Positions 27,858 through 36,846 of a stretch of 64,000 nt of DNA are shown piece after piece; position 1 is the first letter of the stretch; each line of letters opens with the position of its first letter. Below the pieces are notes generated by a model. It saw only the letters and a program-made list of their open reading frames with translations, was not told where the DNA came from and did no database searches. The position numbers and the translations under genes are program-made. Where the stretch lies: NCBI GenBank assembly GCA_017643925.1, contig JAEPML010000010.1, positions 62,001 through 126,000 on the forward strand, read 5' to 3'. This DNA comes from Roseibium sp. (GTDB lineage Bacteria > Pseudomonadota > Alphaproteobacteria > Rhizobiales > Stappiaceae).

Positions 27858-28409
27858 TCAGGCCGGCACGGCGGTACCGTGGATCTGGTCGTTCAGATAC
27901 TCTTCACGCGTGATCCGGAAGAAGCGGCATGGCACACCGTGTTTTTCCATTTCCTTCCAGAACGTCATGCCGGATTTCACCATCACGTTCTGCGATGTCT
28001 GATGTTCTGAGGCACTGTAGGCGATCAGGTGGTCGTCGGGCATCGTCTTGAAAAACCAGGACACCAGGCCCCGCGCGATCTCGGTCGCATATCCCTTGCC
28101 CCAGGCGGACCGCTTCAGGCTGTATCCCATTTCGAAACCTGCCGGGTCCTTTTGCCAGGAAAAGCCCGCGCGCCCGAGGAAATCGCCACTGACGGTTTCA
28201 AGCTTCCACTTGCTGATCTGGTTGCGGTCGTGGGCATCCATGTATTTCGCCAGCCGTTCACGCGCCTCTGCCTCACTCATCGGCTGGGGACCCGGCGACA
28301 GGAAACGGTTCACTTCCGGATCTGAATGGAGTCCCAGGAACAGGGAGTAGTCTTCCTTGGCAAACGGAACGAGACGCAACCTTTCGGTTGTCAGAACAAC
28401 GGGACGCAT
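27858..28409 (-). CDS. GNAT N-acetyltransferase (RimJ/RimL-like)
   Basis: A protein of 183 residues beginning RPVVLTTERLRLVPF, the typical start of RimJ/RimL-like GNATs. The acetyl-CoA region is GYSLKRSAWGKGYATEIARGL. The ATG at 28409 is chosen because the longer frame to 28502 has no conserved residues. It follows a second GNAT gene of the same subgroup on the same strand. The target is unknown. Confidence 0.85.
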   Translation of the reverse strand: MRPVVLTTERLRLVPFAKEDYSLFLGLHSDPEVNRFLSPGPQPMSEAEARERLAKYMDAHDRNQISKWKLETVSGDFLGRAGFSWQKDPAGFEMGYSLKRSAWGKGYATEIARGLVSWFFKTMPDDHLIAYSASEHQTSQNVMVKSGMTFWKEMEKHGVPCRFFRITREEYLNDQIHGTAVPA

Positions 28410-28494
28410 AAAGGGAACTTTCACAATGGCAACGAGGCCGTGCACTCGCACGGCCGGTTCATTCGGGGAACACTGCTTTGAGAAACAGAAATAC

Positions 28495-29034
28495 CTAGGC
28501 ACTCATGAGGTAGGACTGCATGGACGGGCTCAACAGCTGGAAAACATCAGCCTGCATGCCTTCAATCACCTTGCTTTCCCGGTGATAGAAACCGGCATCA
28601 AGCACGACTTCGCGCATTTCACGATTGTCGGTGCGCACAACGGCAACAAGGTGGGAAAAATAGGTGTTCTGAAAGAACCAACCGGTCAGTGCCGCACACA
28701 AGCGCTTCGGCAGGCTCTCGTCTTCCTTGAGCGCTTCCAGCGACAGGCAATAATTCAGGCTGATTTCAGAGGTCTCGCTGACAGGGGTGAAACCGGCCCA
28801 ACCCAGAAACTCTCCATCATTCGTCACGGCCTTCCACTTGGCGAAACCGTGATCGTCCTGATTTTGAAGGGCGGAGCGAACAAGCTCGGCAGCATCAGCA
28901 ATGGTGCAATTGGTGGAGTATTCTGAACATCGGTTGCCGTAGGGATCGGAATGAAGGTCTTTAACGAGATTAATATCGGCGGGAGAAAATGGAACAAGCC
29001 GCACTGCGTCGCATTCGAGAATTGTCGTCCGCAC
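28495..29034 (-). CDS. GNAT-family protein, paralogue of its neighbour
   Basis: A protein of 179 residues from a GTG start, with a strong AAGGAGG five bases upstream. The N-terminus MRTTILECDAVRLVPFSPADINLVKDLHSDP parallels that of the next gene. The usual acetyl-CoA loop is degenerate: EALKEDESLPKRLCAAL stands where W-G-x-G-x-A is expected. It may be a diverged or inactive copy. Confidence 0.75.
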   Translation of the reverse strand: MRTTILECDAVRLVPFSPADINLVKDLHSDPYGNRCSEYSTNCTIADAAELVRSALQNQDDHGFAKWKAVTNDGEFLGWAGFTPVSETSEISLNYCLSLEALKEDESLPKRLCAALTGWFFQNTYFSHLVAVVRTDNREMREVVLDAGFYHRESKVIEGMQADVFQLLSPSMQSYLMSA

Positions 29035-29249
29035 CGTGTCCTCCTTGGCAACTGAAATTCAGCACGGGGTCAGGACAGGCAGTCGAGCCGCCTGCAGTCA
29101 GAATTAATGTAACCCTGAATTGTACCAACCCCATGGCAGGTCGGACTATATACGTAATTGTGACGAAAATATATTCGTAAATCCAACTAGTTACGCTGAT
29201 ATTTTGCGCTGCGCCGCACAACTTTGAGGCAGCAAAAGTAAACACACCC

Positions 29250-30194
29250 TTAAGACAATAATTTAGCGGTATCGATTTCACTTGATGGATCAAGCCTTTG
29301 CCAGTCCGGCATCTGGTTCCGGAACCATGTCTCCTGCCGCTTTGCGTACTGCCGCGTTGCAACAGTGAGCCTATACGTGGTTTCCGCAATGTCATTTTCA
29401 CCAGATAGATAAGTGCCGATTTCCGCAACACCTATGGCGCGCATCGCCGGGAGTTTCGTTGAAAGGCCTCTTTCCAGCAGTTTCCGCACCTCCGTGATTC
29501 CTTCCGGACCCATCATCAGTTGGGCACGCTGCTCGATACGGTTGTGAAGCCAGGCGCGCGGCGGTGCCAGAACAATGCGTGTCGTCTCGCCCGGCGCCAG
29601 ATAAGGTCTGGATTGGTGGTTCTCCTGCCAGATTGATAAAGGCTCTCCCGTCGCCATAAGGACTTCAAGCGCCCTGGCAAGCCTTTGGGGATCCTGCAAC
29701 GTCCTGCTGGCGTTTGTATCGCCAAGTTCCAGCAGCCGTGTCTTCAGACCTTCCACACCTTCCCGGTCGGCAAGATTTCTTGCCTCCCTCCGGACGGTTT
29801 CGGGTATCTCCGGAAGATCGGCGAACCCTTCTGTCAGGGCCTTGAAATAGAGGCCGGTTCCCCCGACCAGCACCGGCACCTGCCCGCTCGCCCTGACGGC
29901 CTCGATTTCATCGACCGCGCGCCGCAGCCAGGCTCCCGTTGAAAAGGGTGTGGAGGCTGGCAGAATTCCGTAGAGCCGATGAGGAACAAGTGCCTCTTCG
30001 TCGATTGAGGGTCGCGCGCTGACAATGCGCAAGTCTTCATAAAGCTGCATTGAATCGGCGTTGATAATCACACCGCCCAGTTTTTGGGCAATCTCCAGAG
30101 CCAATGCGGACTTGCCGCTGGCCGTCGGGCCAGCTATCAGAATGACGCGTCTGCCGTCGCTCAAGTGCCTGCTGCCTTCCAAGGAATCATTCAT
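29250..30194 (-). CDS. miaA: tRNA dimethylallyltransferase
   Basis: MiaA transfers a dimethylallyl group to adenosine 37 of tRNAs reading UNN codons. The 314-residue product has the P-loop GPTASGKSALALE near residue 21, the NADSMQLY motif, and the central LVGGTGLYFKAL. The start at 30194 places MNDSLEGS before the P-loop. Its ATG shares the CATG at 30192-30195 with the serB start on the other strand, so each gene's control region lies inside the other's coding sequence. Confidence 0.95.
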   Translation of the reverse strand: MNDSLEGSRHLSDGRRVILIAGPTASGKSALALEIAQKLGGVIINADSMQLYEDLRIVSARPSIDEEALVPHRLYGILPASTPFSTGAWLRRAVDEIEAVRASGQVPVLVGGTGLYFKALTEGFADLPEIPETVRREARNLADREGVEGLKTRLLELGDTNASRTLQDPQRLARALEVLMATGEPLSIWQENHQSRPYLAPGETTRIVLAPPRAWLHNRIEQRAQLMMGPEGITEVRKLLERGLSTKLPAMRAIGVAEIGTYLSGENDIAETTYRLTVATRQYAKRQETWFRNQMPDWQRLDPSSEIDTAKLLS

Positions 30195-31083
30195 GTCTCT
30201 TGTCGCCACCCTGGTTTCAACGCCCACAGCTCCCGCGGTCGATGCCGAGCTGGTCGGCAAAGCATCCGATGCCCTCGGCGTCACCGGGACCGCAACCATA
30301 CTCAATCCCGGTGTAGCTGCCGATATCCGCTTTGAGGGGCCAAATGCAAGTGCCGCCTATGCTCTTTTGCGTGATGTCATCGGGCAGGCTCCTGCCGATG
30401 TCTTCGTGCAGCCGGAACAGGGACGCAAGAAACGCCTTTTGATCGCGGACATGGACTCCACCATGATCCGGCAGGAATGCATCGACGAACTGGCAGCCGA
30501 ACTGGGACTGAAGGACAAGATTTCCGACATCACCGAACGCGCGATGCGTGGCGAAATCGAGTTTGAACCGGCCCTTCGTGAGCGCGTAGCGCTGCTGTCG
30601 GGTTTGCCTGTCTCCTCCGTGGAAACGGTGTTGAGCAGCCGCATCACGCTGATGCCGGGTGGTCGTACGCTGATCCAGACCATGAAGGCAAACGGCGCCT
30701 ACTGCGCGCTCGTCTCGGGTGGCTTCACGCATTTCACCCAGGCAATCGCCAACATGATCGGATTTGACGAGAACCAGGCCAACACGCTTCTGGAAGACAA
30801 CGGCAAACTGTCCGGCAAGGTTGCCGAGCCCATCCTCGGCCGCGATGCCAAGCGGGCACGCCTGGAGTTCCTCGTCGCCGAAAAGGGATTGGAGTTCGAG
30901 GAAACACTGGCCGTTGGCGACGGCGCCAACGACCTGGCAATGATCGAGCGTGCCGGGGCCGGTGTCGCGTACCGGGCCAAGCCGGCTGTCGCGGAAGTCG
31001 CCGATTTCCGGGTCGATCACGGCGACCTCACCGCGCTGCTCTATCTGCAAGGCTATGCGGAACGCGACTTCGTGCTGAGTTGA
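30193..31083 (+). CDS. serB: Phosphoserine phosphatase
   Basis: SerB removes phosphate from L-phosphoserine, the last step of serine synthesis. The 296-residue HAD protein has the DxDST-type nucleophile motif ADMDSTMI, the conserved MRGEIEFEPALRERV cap, and GDGANDLAM. The N-terminal ACT-like part is about 90 residues. The ATG at 30193 follows AAGGAA by six bases; a longer frame to 30061 would be antisense to miaA and unconserved. Confidence 0.95.
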   Translation: MSLVATLVSTPTAPAVDAELVGKASDALGVTGTATILNPGVAADIRFEGPNASAAYALLRDVIGQAPADVFVQPEQGRKKRLLIADMDSTMIRQECIDELAAELGLKDKISDITERAMRGEIEFEPALRERVALLSGLPVSSVETVLSSRITLMPGGRTLIQTMKANGAYCALVSGGFTHFTQAIANMIGFDENQANTLLEDNGKLSGKVAEPILGRDAKRARLEFLVAEKGLEFEETLAVGDGANDLAMIERAGAGVAYRAKPAVAEVADFRVDHGDLTALLYLQGYAERDFVLS

Positions 31084-31121
31084 TCCGCCGGGTCCTGTCA
31101 CCCGTCATCCAAACTGATCAA

Positions 31122-31149
31122 AAAAGGGCGCCGTTTCCGGCGCCCTTTT
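31122..31149. terminator. Bidirectional terminator between serB and degP
   Basis: GGGCGCCG/CGGCGCCC stem with TTTC loop, flanked by AAAA and TTTT, so it can work for both convergent genes. Confidence 0.9.
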
Positions 31150-31173
31150 GCTGTTCTGTGAGTCTGAAGCAGG

Positions 31174-32658
31174 TTAGTCCTCGATGCGCACCGGGACAAA
31201 CCGGACGTCTCCGGTCGGGTTGGCCAGAAGCAAAAGTGCGGAGCGCCGTCCGGCTTCCTTCAGCTTCTTGATCTCGCCTTCCACGTCGGCAGGTGTCTCG
31301 ACAGGTTCCTGGGCGACTTCCTTGATGACATCGCCAGCCGTAACCCGTTTTTCTTCCGCCGAGGACCCCGGCGTCACTTCCGTGACCACAACGCCGGTCA
31401 CATCTTCCTCGATGGAGAACTGCTTGCGCAGTTCATCGTCGAGCTGTGCCAGCATCATGCCAAGGACTTCGCTCTTTTCGACCGGTTTTTCCTTGGTGTC
31501 CTCGTCCGTCTGGGCGCTGGCTTCGGTGACAGGGTTTTCTTCCAGACGCTCAAGAGTCACGGAGATCGTGACCTCTTCGCCCTTGCGCAGGACGACAACT
31601 TCCACGTCCTTGCCGATCGCTGTCTCGGCGACCATGCGCGGCAATTCCCGCATGGCTTCGACTTCCTGACCATCGAATTTCAGGATTACGTCGCCAGCCT
31701 CGATCTTGCCCTTGGCGGCCGGGCCATCCTCTGTCACGCCGGCAACCAGCGCACCCATGGCTTCGTCCATGCCAAGGCTTTCGGCAATCTCGTCCGTAAC
31801 TTCCTGAATGCGGACCCCGAGCCAGCCGCGGCGGGTTTCACCAAACTCGCGGAGCTGGTCGATCACCCGGATCGCGGTCTTGGCCGGAACAGCAAATCCG
31901 ATCCCGATAGAACCACCGGACGGAGAAATGATCGCCGTGTTGATACCGATCACGTTGCCTTGCATGTCAAACAGCGGGCCACCGGAGTTACCCCGGTTGA
32001 TGGAGGCATCGGTCTGGATGAAATTGTCATAGGGACCGGAATTGATGTCGCGGTTCCTGGCTGAAACGATACCTACGGTCACGGTACCGCCAAGACCGAA
32101 CGGGTTGCCGATTGCCATGACCCAGTCACCGACGCGGATCTTTTCGGAGTCTCCGAAATCGACGGCCTTGAGCGGTGTTTCCGGCGTGACTTTCAAAACA
32201 GCCAGGTCGGTCTTTTCGTCCGTGCCGATAATCTCGGCGACAAGCTTGGTCCCGTCATTGAAGTTGGCGGTGATCTCGTCAGCACCCTCAATCACGTGAT
32301 TGTTGGTGATGATGATGCCTTCTTCGCCATCGATCACGAAGCCGGAACCAAGGGACTGAACCCGCCTGGGCTGGTCGTTGTCCCGGTTCTGCCGATTGAA
32401 GAATTCCTCGAAGAACTCTTGAAACGGCGACCCGTCCGGAACCTGTGGCATGGGAACCGAGCGGCGTCCCTGCACGGTTTGCGCCGTGGAAATGTTCACG
32501 ACGGCATCCGCCAGGTTCTCCGCCAGATCCGCGACCGAAACAGGTCCTTGCGCATGTGCGCTTTGGATAGGCTGAAAAGCAACCATTCCGCCGAGAACGA
32601 TCCCTGCTGCCGCATATGCGATCCGGATCATTCGATGGCGAATAAATACTGGGGCCAT
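31174..32658 (-). CDS. degP: Do-family periplasmic serine protease (DegP/MucD-like)
   Basis: A protein of 494 residues with an export signal (RMIRIAYAAAGIVLGG, cut near AHA). The trypsin-like domain has the catalytic triad His in NNHVIEGAD, Asp in KTDLAVLK and Ser in RGNSGGPLF. Two PDZ domains follow. It degrades or refolds misfolded envelope proteins. The start at 32658 has GAGGAGAAAG upstream. It is the last gene of the hflK-hflC-DUF2065-degP cluster, although a hairpin separates it from DUF2065, so it may also have its own promoter. Confidence 0.94.
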   Translation of the reverse strand: MAPVFIRHRMIRIAYAAAGIVLGGMVAFQPIQSAHAQGPVSVADLAENLADAVVNISTAQTVQGRRSVPMPQVPDGSPFQEFFEEFFNRQNRDNDQPRRVQSLGSGFVIDGEEGIIITNNHVIEGADEITANFNDGTKLVAEIIGTDEKTDLAVLKVTPETPLKAVDFGDSEKIRVGDWVMAIGNPFGLGGTVTVGIVSARNRDINSGPYDNFIQTDASINRGNSGGPLFDMQGNVIGINTAIISPSGGSIGIGFAVPAKTAIRVIDQLREFGETRRGWLGVRIQEVTDEIAESLGMDEAMGALVAGVTEDGPAAKGKIEAGDVILKFDGQEVEAMRELPRMVAETAIGKDVEVVVLRKGEEVTISVTLERLEENPVTEASAQTDEDTKEKPVEKSEVLGMMLAQLDDELRKQFSIEEDVTGVVVTEVTPGSSAEEKRVTAGDVIKEVAQEPVETPADVEGEIKKLKEAGRRSALLLLANPTGDVRFVPVRIED

Positions 32659-32736
32659 AGGGCTTTCTCCTCGATACCAGCCGGTTGGACTGCCCTTAGA
32701 GAGCAAAACTTGGTTTTCGTATCCTAGAATATAGAA

Positions 32737-32766
32737 CGGGCAGGAGGTTTTTGCGCCTCCTGCCCG
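32737..32766 (-). terminator. Hairpin between DUF2065 and degP
   Basis: An 11-bp perfect stem CGGGCAGGAGG/CCTCCTGCCCG with an 8-base loop. On the minus strand only GTTCTATATTC follows, so it may be a weak terminator or an attenuating hairpin that lowers readthrough into degP. Confidence 0.55.
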
Positions 32767-32777
32767 AAAACTTTTCG

Positions 32778-32963
32778 TTATCCGCGCACGATCCACACAA
32801 GAAATACGCCAATTGCCGCTGCAACGAGACCAGCTGTGCGTAACGTCTGGTCCGGTGTTTCAAGCGCGCTGCGCATGACGCTCTTCATGCCCCCCGGTAA
32901 AAGTGCGTAGAGGACACCCTCCAGCACCAATACCAGGCCGATCGCCGTGATCAGTTCGCTCAT
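32778..32963 (-). CDS. DUF2065 small membrane protein
   Basis: A protein of 61 residues with two hydrophobic helices (ELITAIGLVLVLEGVLYALL and AGLVAAAIGVFLVWIV) and the family's PGGMK...TPDQTLRTAGL middle. DUF2065 genes habitually lie next to hflC in proteobacteria. Its ATG overlaps the hflC TGA by four bases, so synthesis is coupled. The role is unknown, presumably with the HflKC complex. Confidence 0.9.
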   Translation of the reverse strand: MSELITAIGLVLVLEGVLYALLPGGMKSVMRSALETPDQTLRTAGLVAAAIGVFLVWIVRG

Positions 32964-33892
32964 TGCGAAGCTGATTGGGACAGGTTCAGTGAAGACCCCG
33001 TATCGCGGTTGTCATTGTTCGCCGCCGGTGCACCGGCTCCGGCCGGATCCTTGAAGAACCGGAAGAAGCTGGAGTCGGGCGACAGCACGAGGCTGGTATC
33101 ACCCTGCTGCAAACCGGCTTCATAGGCCTGCATGGACCGGTAGAAGGCGAAGAACTCCGGATCTTCCCCGAATGCTTCCGCGAAGATCTTGTTTCGTTCA
33201 GCGTCACCGTCACCGCGAATGATCTCGGAGTCCCGGTTTGCTTCCGCCACAAGGACGGTCGCATCACGGTCGGCACGGGAACGGATCCGGCGGGCAGCTT
33301 CCGTACCCTGGGCGCGGATTTCGGTCGCCTCACGCTGACGTTCGGTTTTCATCCGGTCGTAAATGGCTTGCGAGTTCGCATCCGGCAGGTCAGCGCGACG
33401 GATTTTCACGTCCACGACTTCGATGCCGAGTTCTTTCGCGTTTGCACTGACGTCGTTCCGGATGGCTTCCATGACACCGGACCTGTCGTCCCGCACCAGC
33501 GCAACGAAGCTGGTTTTACCCAGTTCGGAACGCAGCGAGGACTGCAGGAGCGTCGAAAGACGCAGGTTGGCCGTCTCCACGTCCCGGACACGCTGGTAGA
33601 ACAGGACCGGATCGGAAATCCGGTAACGCGCAAATGCGTCAACCACCAGGCGCTTCTTGTCCGAAGAAATCGGCTCGAGCGGCGGCATGTCGAGGTTCAG
33701 GACGCGCTTGTCGAGATAGACAATGTTCTGAACCACCGGATACTTGAAGTAGAAACCGGGCTCCTGCCTCGGTTCGATGATTCTACCGAGCTGCAAGACG
33801 AGGGCCTGCTGGGTCGGGTTGACGATATAGATCGACATGTAGCCGACGACGGCCAGGACAACGAGTACGAAGACAACGAGACCGCTACGCAT
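32960..33892 (-). CDS. hflC: HflC, SPFH/prohibitin membrane protein
   Basis: A protein of 310 residues with one N-terminal transmembrane helix (LVVFVLVVLAVVGYMSIYIV) and a Band-7 domain, then a coiled-coil rich in charged residues (MKTERQREATEIRAQG). HflC and HflK form a membrane cage around FtsH that controls proteolysis of membrane proteins. It lies two bases after hflK and overlaps DUF2065. Confidence 0.95.
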   Translation of the reverse strand: MRSGLVVFVLVVLAVVGYMSIYIVNPTQQALVLQLGRIIEPRQEPGFYFKYPVVQNIVYLDKRVLNLDMPPLEPISSDKKRLVVDAFARYRISDPVLFYQRVRDVETANLRLSTLLQSSLRSELGKTSFVALVRDDRSGVMEAIRNDVSANAKELGIEVVDVKIRRADLPDANSQAIYDRMKTERQREATEIRAQGTEAARRIRSRADRDATVLVAEANRDSEIIRGDGDAERNKIFAEAFGEDPEFFAFYRSMQAYEAGLQQGDTSLVLSPDSSFFRFFKDPAGAGAPAANNDNRDTGSSLNLSQSASQ

Positions 33893-33894
33893 GA

Positions 33895-35088
33895 TCAGTT
33901 ACCTCCTGTACGTGCTGCCGGTGCGCTGCTGCGCCCGTTGAGATCGTTCAGCGGCAGGAACGGCAACACGCCGGATCCCGATGACTCGCTGTCGATGATG
34001 ATCTTGTTGTTGCTACCCAATACTTTTTCCAGGGTTTCGAGGTAGAGACGCTCTCGGGTCACATCCGGCGCGTTCTTGTACTCTTCGTAGATCTTGGTAA
34101 AGCGCTGCGACTGACCGGTCGCCTCCGCAATGCTCTGTTCCTTGTAGGCGTTCGCACGCTCCAGAACCTGCGCCGCGGCACCGCGTGCCTCCGGGACAAC
34201 CTGGTTCGCGTAGGCCTGCGCCTCGTTTCGGATACGCTCCTGGTCGGCGCGAGCGGCCTGAACATCACGGAATGCGTCGATAACCTGCGCAGGCGGGTCA
34301 ACGCGCTGCATCTGGACTTCCGAGATTTCGATACCGGCGCGGTAGTCATCCAGAGTGGTCTGCATCAGCGTGGCGACGTCGTTCTGAATGGAAACACGGT
34401 TTTCCGTCAGGATCGCGTCAATGTTGGATCCACCGACAACTTCGCGCATCGCGCTTTCGGCGACCGCCTTAACGGTGCGGTCCGGATCCTCGACATTGAA
34501 GAGGTAGGACGTGATGCCTGCATCGGAGTTCTTGATCCGCCAAAGAACCTTGAAGCCAACATCGACGATGTTTTCATCGCCCGTCAGCATCAGGCTTTCT
34601 TCCGGCTTTTCCGTCACGCGAACCTGGCCTGTGCTGGAGACGCGTTCTTCCACGCCAACGGTCGTTTCACGCTGGATCTCGACCTCGGGCTTGTACACTT
34701 CGCCGATCGGATACGGAAAATTGTAGTTCCAGCCCGGTGCTGTCAGGGCCTTGACTTCGCCAAGCACCAACTCGACGCCGCGTTCACGCGCATCGACCGT
34801 ATAGAATCCTGTAAAAAGCCAACCGGCGACGACAACGCCGATGATGATCAGGACACCGAGAACACCAAGTCCTCCGCCACCACCACCGGGAAGGACTGTT
34901 TTCATGCGGTCCTGTGTGCGCTTCAGAAGCTCATCCAGATCGGGCGGGGTACCACCACCGCCCCGGTTCGGGCCACCGCCCCAGGGGCCGTTGCCGTTAC
35001 CGCCACCACCACCGCTGCCCCATGGGCCGCCGTTGTTTCCGCCACCTTTCCAGGGGCCACCGCCACCTGACTGATTGCTCCAAGGCAT
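33895..35088 (-). CDS. hflK: HflK, SPFH/prohibitin membrane protein
   Basis: A protein of 397 residues. The first 55 residues are strongly glycine- and asparagine-rich, with PWGGGP-type repeats, as is normal for HflK cytoplasmic tails. One transmembrane helix (LGVLIIIGVVVAGWLF region) and a Band-7 domain with coiled coil follow. It partners HflC. The ATG at 35088 follows AAGGAAG; a TTG lies one codon upstream. Confidence 0.95.
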   Translation of the reverse strand: MPWSNQSGGGGPWKGGGNNGGPWGSGGGGGNGNGPWGGGPNRGGGGTPPDLDELLKRTQDRMKTVLPGGGGGGLGVLGVLIIIGVVVAGWLFTGFYTVDARERGVELVLGEVKALTAPGWNYNFPYPIGEVYKPEVEIQRETTVGVEERVSSTGQVRVTEKPEESLMLTGDENIVDVGFKVLWRIKNSDAGITSYLFNVEDPDRTVKAVAESAMREVVGGSNIDAILTENRVSIQNDVATLMQTTLDDYRAGIEISEVQMQRVDPPAQVIDAFRDVQAARADQERIRNEAQAYANQVVPEARGAAAQVLERANAYKEQSIAEATGQSQRFTKIYEEYKNAPDVTRERLYLETLEKVLGSNNKIIIDSESSGSGVLPFLPLNDLNGRSSAPAARTGGN

Positions 35089-35303
35089 CAAGACTTCCTT
35101 CTTATGACATCCGACGAGCGCTGCCGGACTTGGGTTTTCACCCGTTGTGACTCACCGTAGGTTATAGGGAGGTTACCAGCGGCTTTCAACGAAAAGACCG
35201 GCACACAACCCTCGAAAAACCAAAGCAATTTCCCGTGCCGCAGGTGGGTTTTCCAAGCGCTCCTGTCAAGGCTGCATCAGAAATTAGGCCCGCGACGAGT
35301 GGT

Positions 35304-35786
35304 TCAGGCCGCATTGTACTCCCTGATCATGTCAACATGGGGGATTCCATCCTCGAGATAGACCTCGGAAACCGGCGTGAACCCAAGCGACCTGTAGAAC
35401 TTCTCCAGATGGGCCTGCGCCGACACATGGATCCGGCACGAAGGCACAAGCTCCTCTGCCCTGTCGATACCTGCCTGCATCATGATCCGGCCCAGACCGC
35501 TGCCGCGCCCCTGACTTGCAATGACGACACGCCCGATACGTGCTTCGCCCCGTTTTGGATCGGCAAACATGCGGATTGCGCCGACAAGGGCACCCGTTTC
35601 GCGTTCCTGGATCAGGAAGTGAAGCGCGTCCGGGTCCTTGCCATCGATATCGGCATAAAGGGAGTTCTGCTCCAGAACGAATATGTCCTGGCGCAGCCGC
35701 AGCAGGTCATGAACTTCACGAGGGTCGAAATCCTCGAACCGCAACCACACCCCGGTCAGGTTTTCTGGCAATTTGGCGAGAGACAA
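35304..35786 (-). CDS. ElaA-like GNAT acetyltransferase
   Basis: A protein of 160 residues of the ElaA subgroup, recognised by LRLRQDIFVLEQNSLYADIDGKD and IGRVVIASQGRGSGLGRIMM, then QAHLEKFYRSLGF. The TTG start has GGAGG ten bases upstream; a GTG at 35750 is the alternative. It lies seven bases after folA and is probably co-transcribed with it. The function of ElaA proteins is unsettled. Confidence 0.85.
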   Translation of the reverse strand: MSLAKLPENLTGVWLRFEDFDPREVHDLLRLRQDIFVLEQNSLYADIDGKDPDALHFLIQERETGALVGAIRMFADPKRGEARIGRVVIASQGRGSGLGRIMMQAGIDRAEELVPSCRIHVSAQAHLEKFYRSLGFTPVSEVYLEDGIPHVDMIREYNAA

Positions 35787-35792
35787 ACCCGA

Positions 35793-36335
35793 TCAGCCTC
35801 CGTTGCTGCGATGGTAGGTTACGAAGGTGAAATTCGCGCTGTCACGGTCACCACGGTCTCCAGCAACCCTGGCCGTTTCCTGCCAGATTTCCGGATCTAT
35901 CTCCGGAAAGCGCGTATCTCCCTGGGGGTCCGCTTCCACTTCCGTGATTTCAAGGCGGTTCGCCAGAGGCATCGCCTGAGCATAGATCTGACCGCCGCCC
36001 ATGATCACGATTTCATCAACACCGAGCTCCCGCGCGAGCGTTCCGGCCCGCTCCAGGGCAGCCTCGAGTGACGTGGCCGCCTCCGCACCTTCCGGCGCAT
36101 AATCGGGGTCCCGCGAGATGATCACATGCGGCCGCCCGGGCAGCGGCTTGCCGCCGAAGGACAAAAACGTCTTGCGCCCCATGACCACCGGTTTGCCGAG
36201 CGTCATCTGCTTGAATCGCTTCAAATCCGTCGAAAGACGCCATGGCATGTCGTTGTCTGCCCCGATAACACCATTGCGGGCAACAGCGGCAATCAAAACG
36301 ATGTCTGGCAAGGATGGCTCCGAATCCGGTTTCAA
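35793..36335 (-). CDS. folA: Dihydrofolate reductase
   Basis: This enzyme reduces dihydrofolate to tetrahydrofolate with NADPH, recycling the cofactor used by ThyA. The 180-residue form has IVLIAAVARNGVIGADNDMPWRL at the N-terminus, GRKTF in the NADPH site and IMGGGQIYAQAM. No ATG is available near the conserved start. The TTG at 36335 with AGGA upstream is preferred, and a TTG nine codons later is possible. thyA is in this window but separate (42351-43145). Confidence 0.92.
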   Translation of the reverse strand: MKPDSEPSLPDIVLIAAVARNGVIGADNDMPWRLSTDLKRFKQMTLGKPVVMGRKTFLSFGGKPLPGRPHVIISRDPDYAPEGAEAATSLEAALERAGTLARELGVDEIVIMGGGQIYAQAMPLANRLEITEVEADPQGDTRFPEIDPEIWQETARVAGDRGDRDSANFTFVTYHRSNGG

Positions 36336-36471
36336 CTGTTTCCTGCGCCTCCTAGCATGGAAATCGGCAGGGAGAAAAACCTGACGCAAATTTAATCGTG
36401 ATGATTGTCGGATTCCAGGTGGTCGAAACGTTCTTGGCGCATACGAACCTGAAAAGGAGAGATGGAGAAAG

Positions 36472-36846
36472 ATGTCGGACCTTATGGAAACCGTCCTGAT
36501 CGAACGGACGCGCGCCTTGATCCCCGATGAGAATGTCGAGCAGAAACGAATGTTCGGCTCGACCTGTTTCATGGTCAACGGCAACATGCTTGTCTGCGCG
36601 TCGAAACGTGGTTTGATGGCGCGCGTCGGCGCCGACCAGGAGACTGCAGCGCTGAAAAAGCCGCATGCCTCGCGCTGCGAGCCGGCCGGAAGACCGATGC
36701 CGGGTTTCATCAGGATCGAGCCTGAAGGCATACAATCCGACAGGGATCTGGAAACCTGGGTGAACATGGCCCGCGCCTATGTATGCGACCTGCCACCCAA
36801 GAAAGCCAAATCGAAGCCAGCTACCGAAAGGACCAGGCAACGATGA
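36472..36846 (+). CDS. TfoX N-terminal domain protein
   Basis: A protein of 124 residues matching the TfoX/Sxy N-terminal domain (RMFGSTCFMVNGNMLVCASKRGLMARVG). The C-terminal TfoX domain found in competence regulators is absent. A basic tail (KKAKSKP) ends it. It overlaps the next gene by ATGA. Single-domain TfoX proteins are common in this order and their role is not known. Confidence 0.85.
   Translation: MSDLMETVLIERTRALIPDENVEQKRMFGSTCFMVNGNMLVCASKRGLMARVGADQETAALKKPHASRCEPAGRPMPGFIRIEPEGIQSDRDLETWVNMARAYVCDLPPKKAKSKPATERTRQR

Noticed and set aside
29035..29249. Possible small gene or tRNA between miaA and the GNAT
   Set aside because: AT-rich, no cloverleaf pairing and no open frame with a ribosome-binding site were found.
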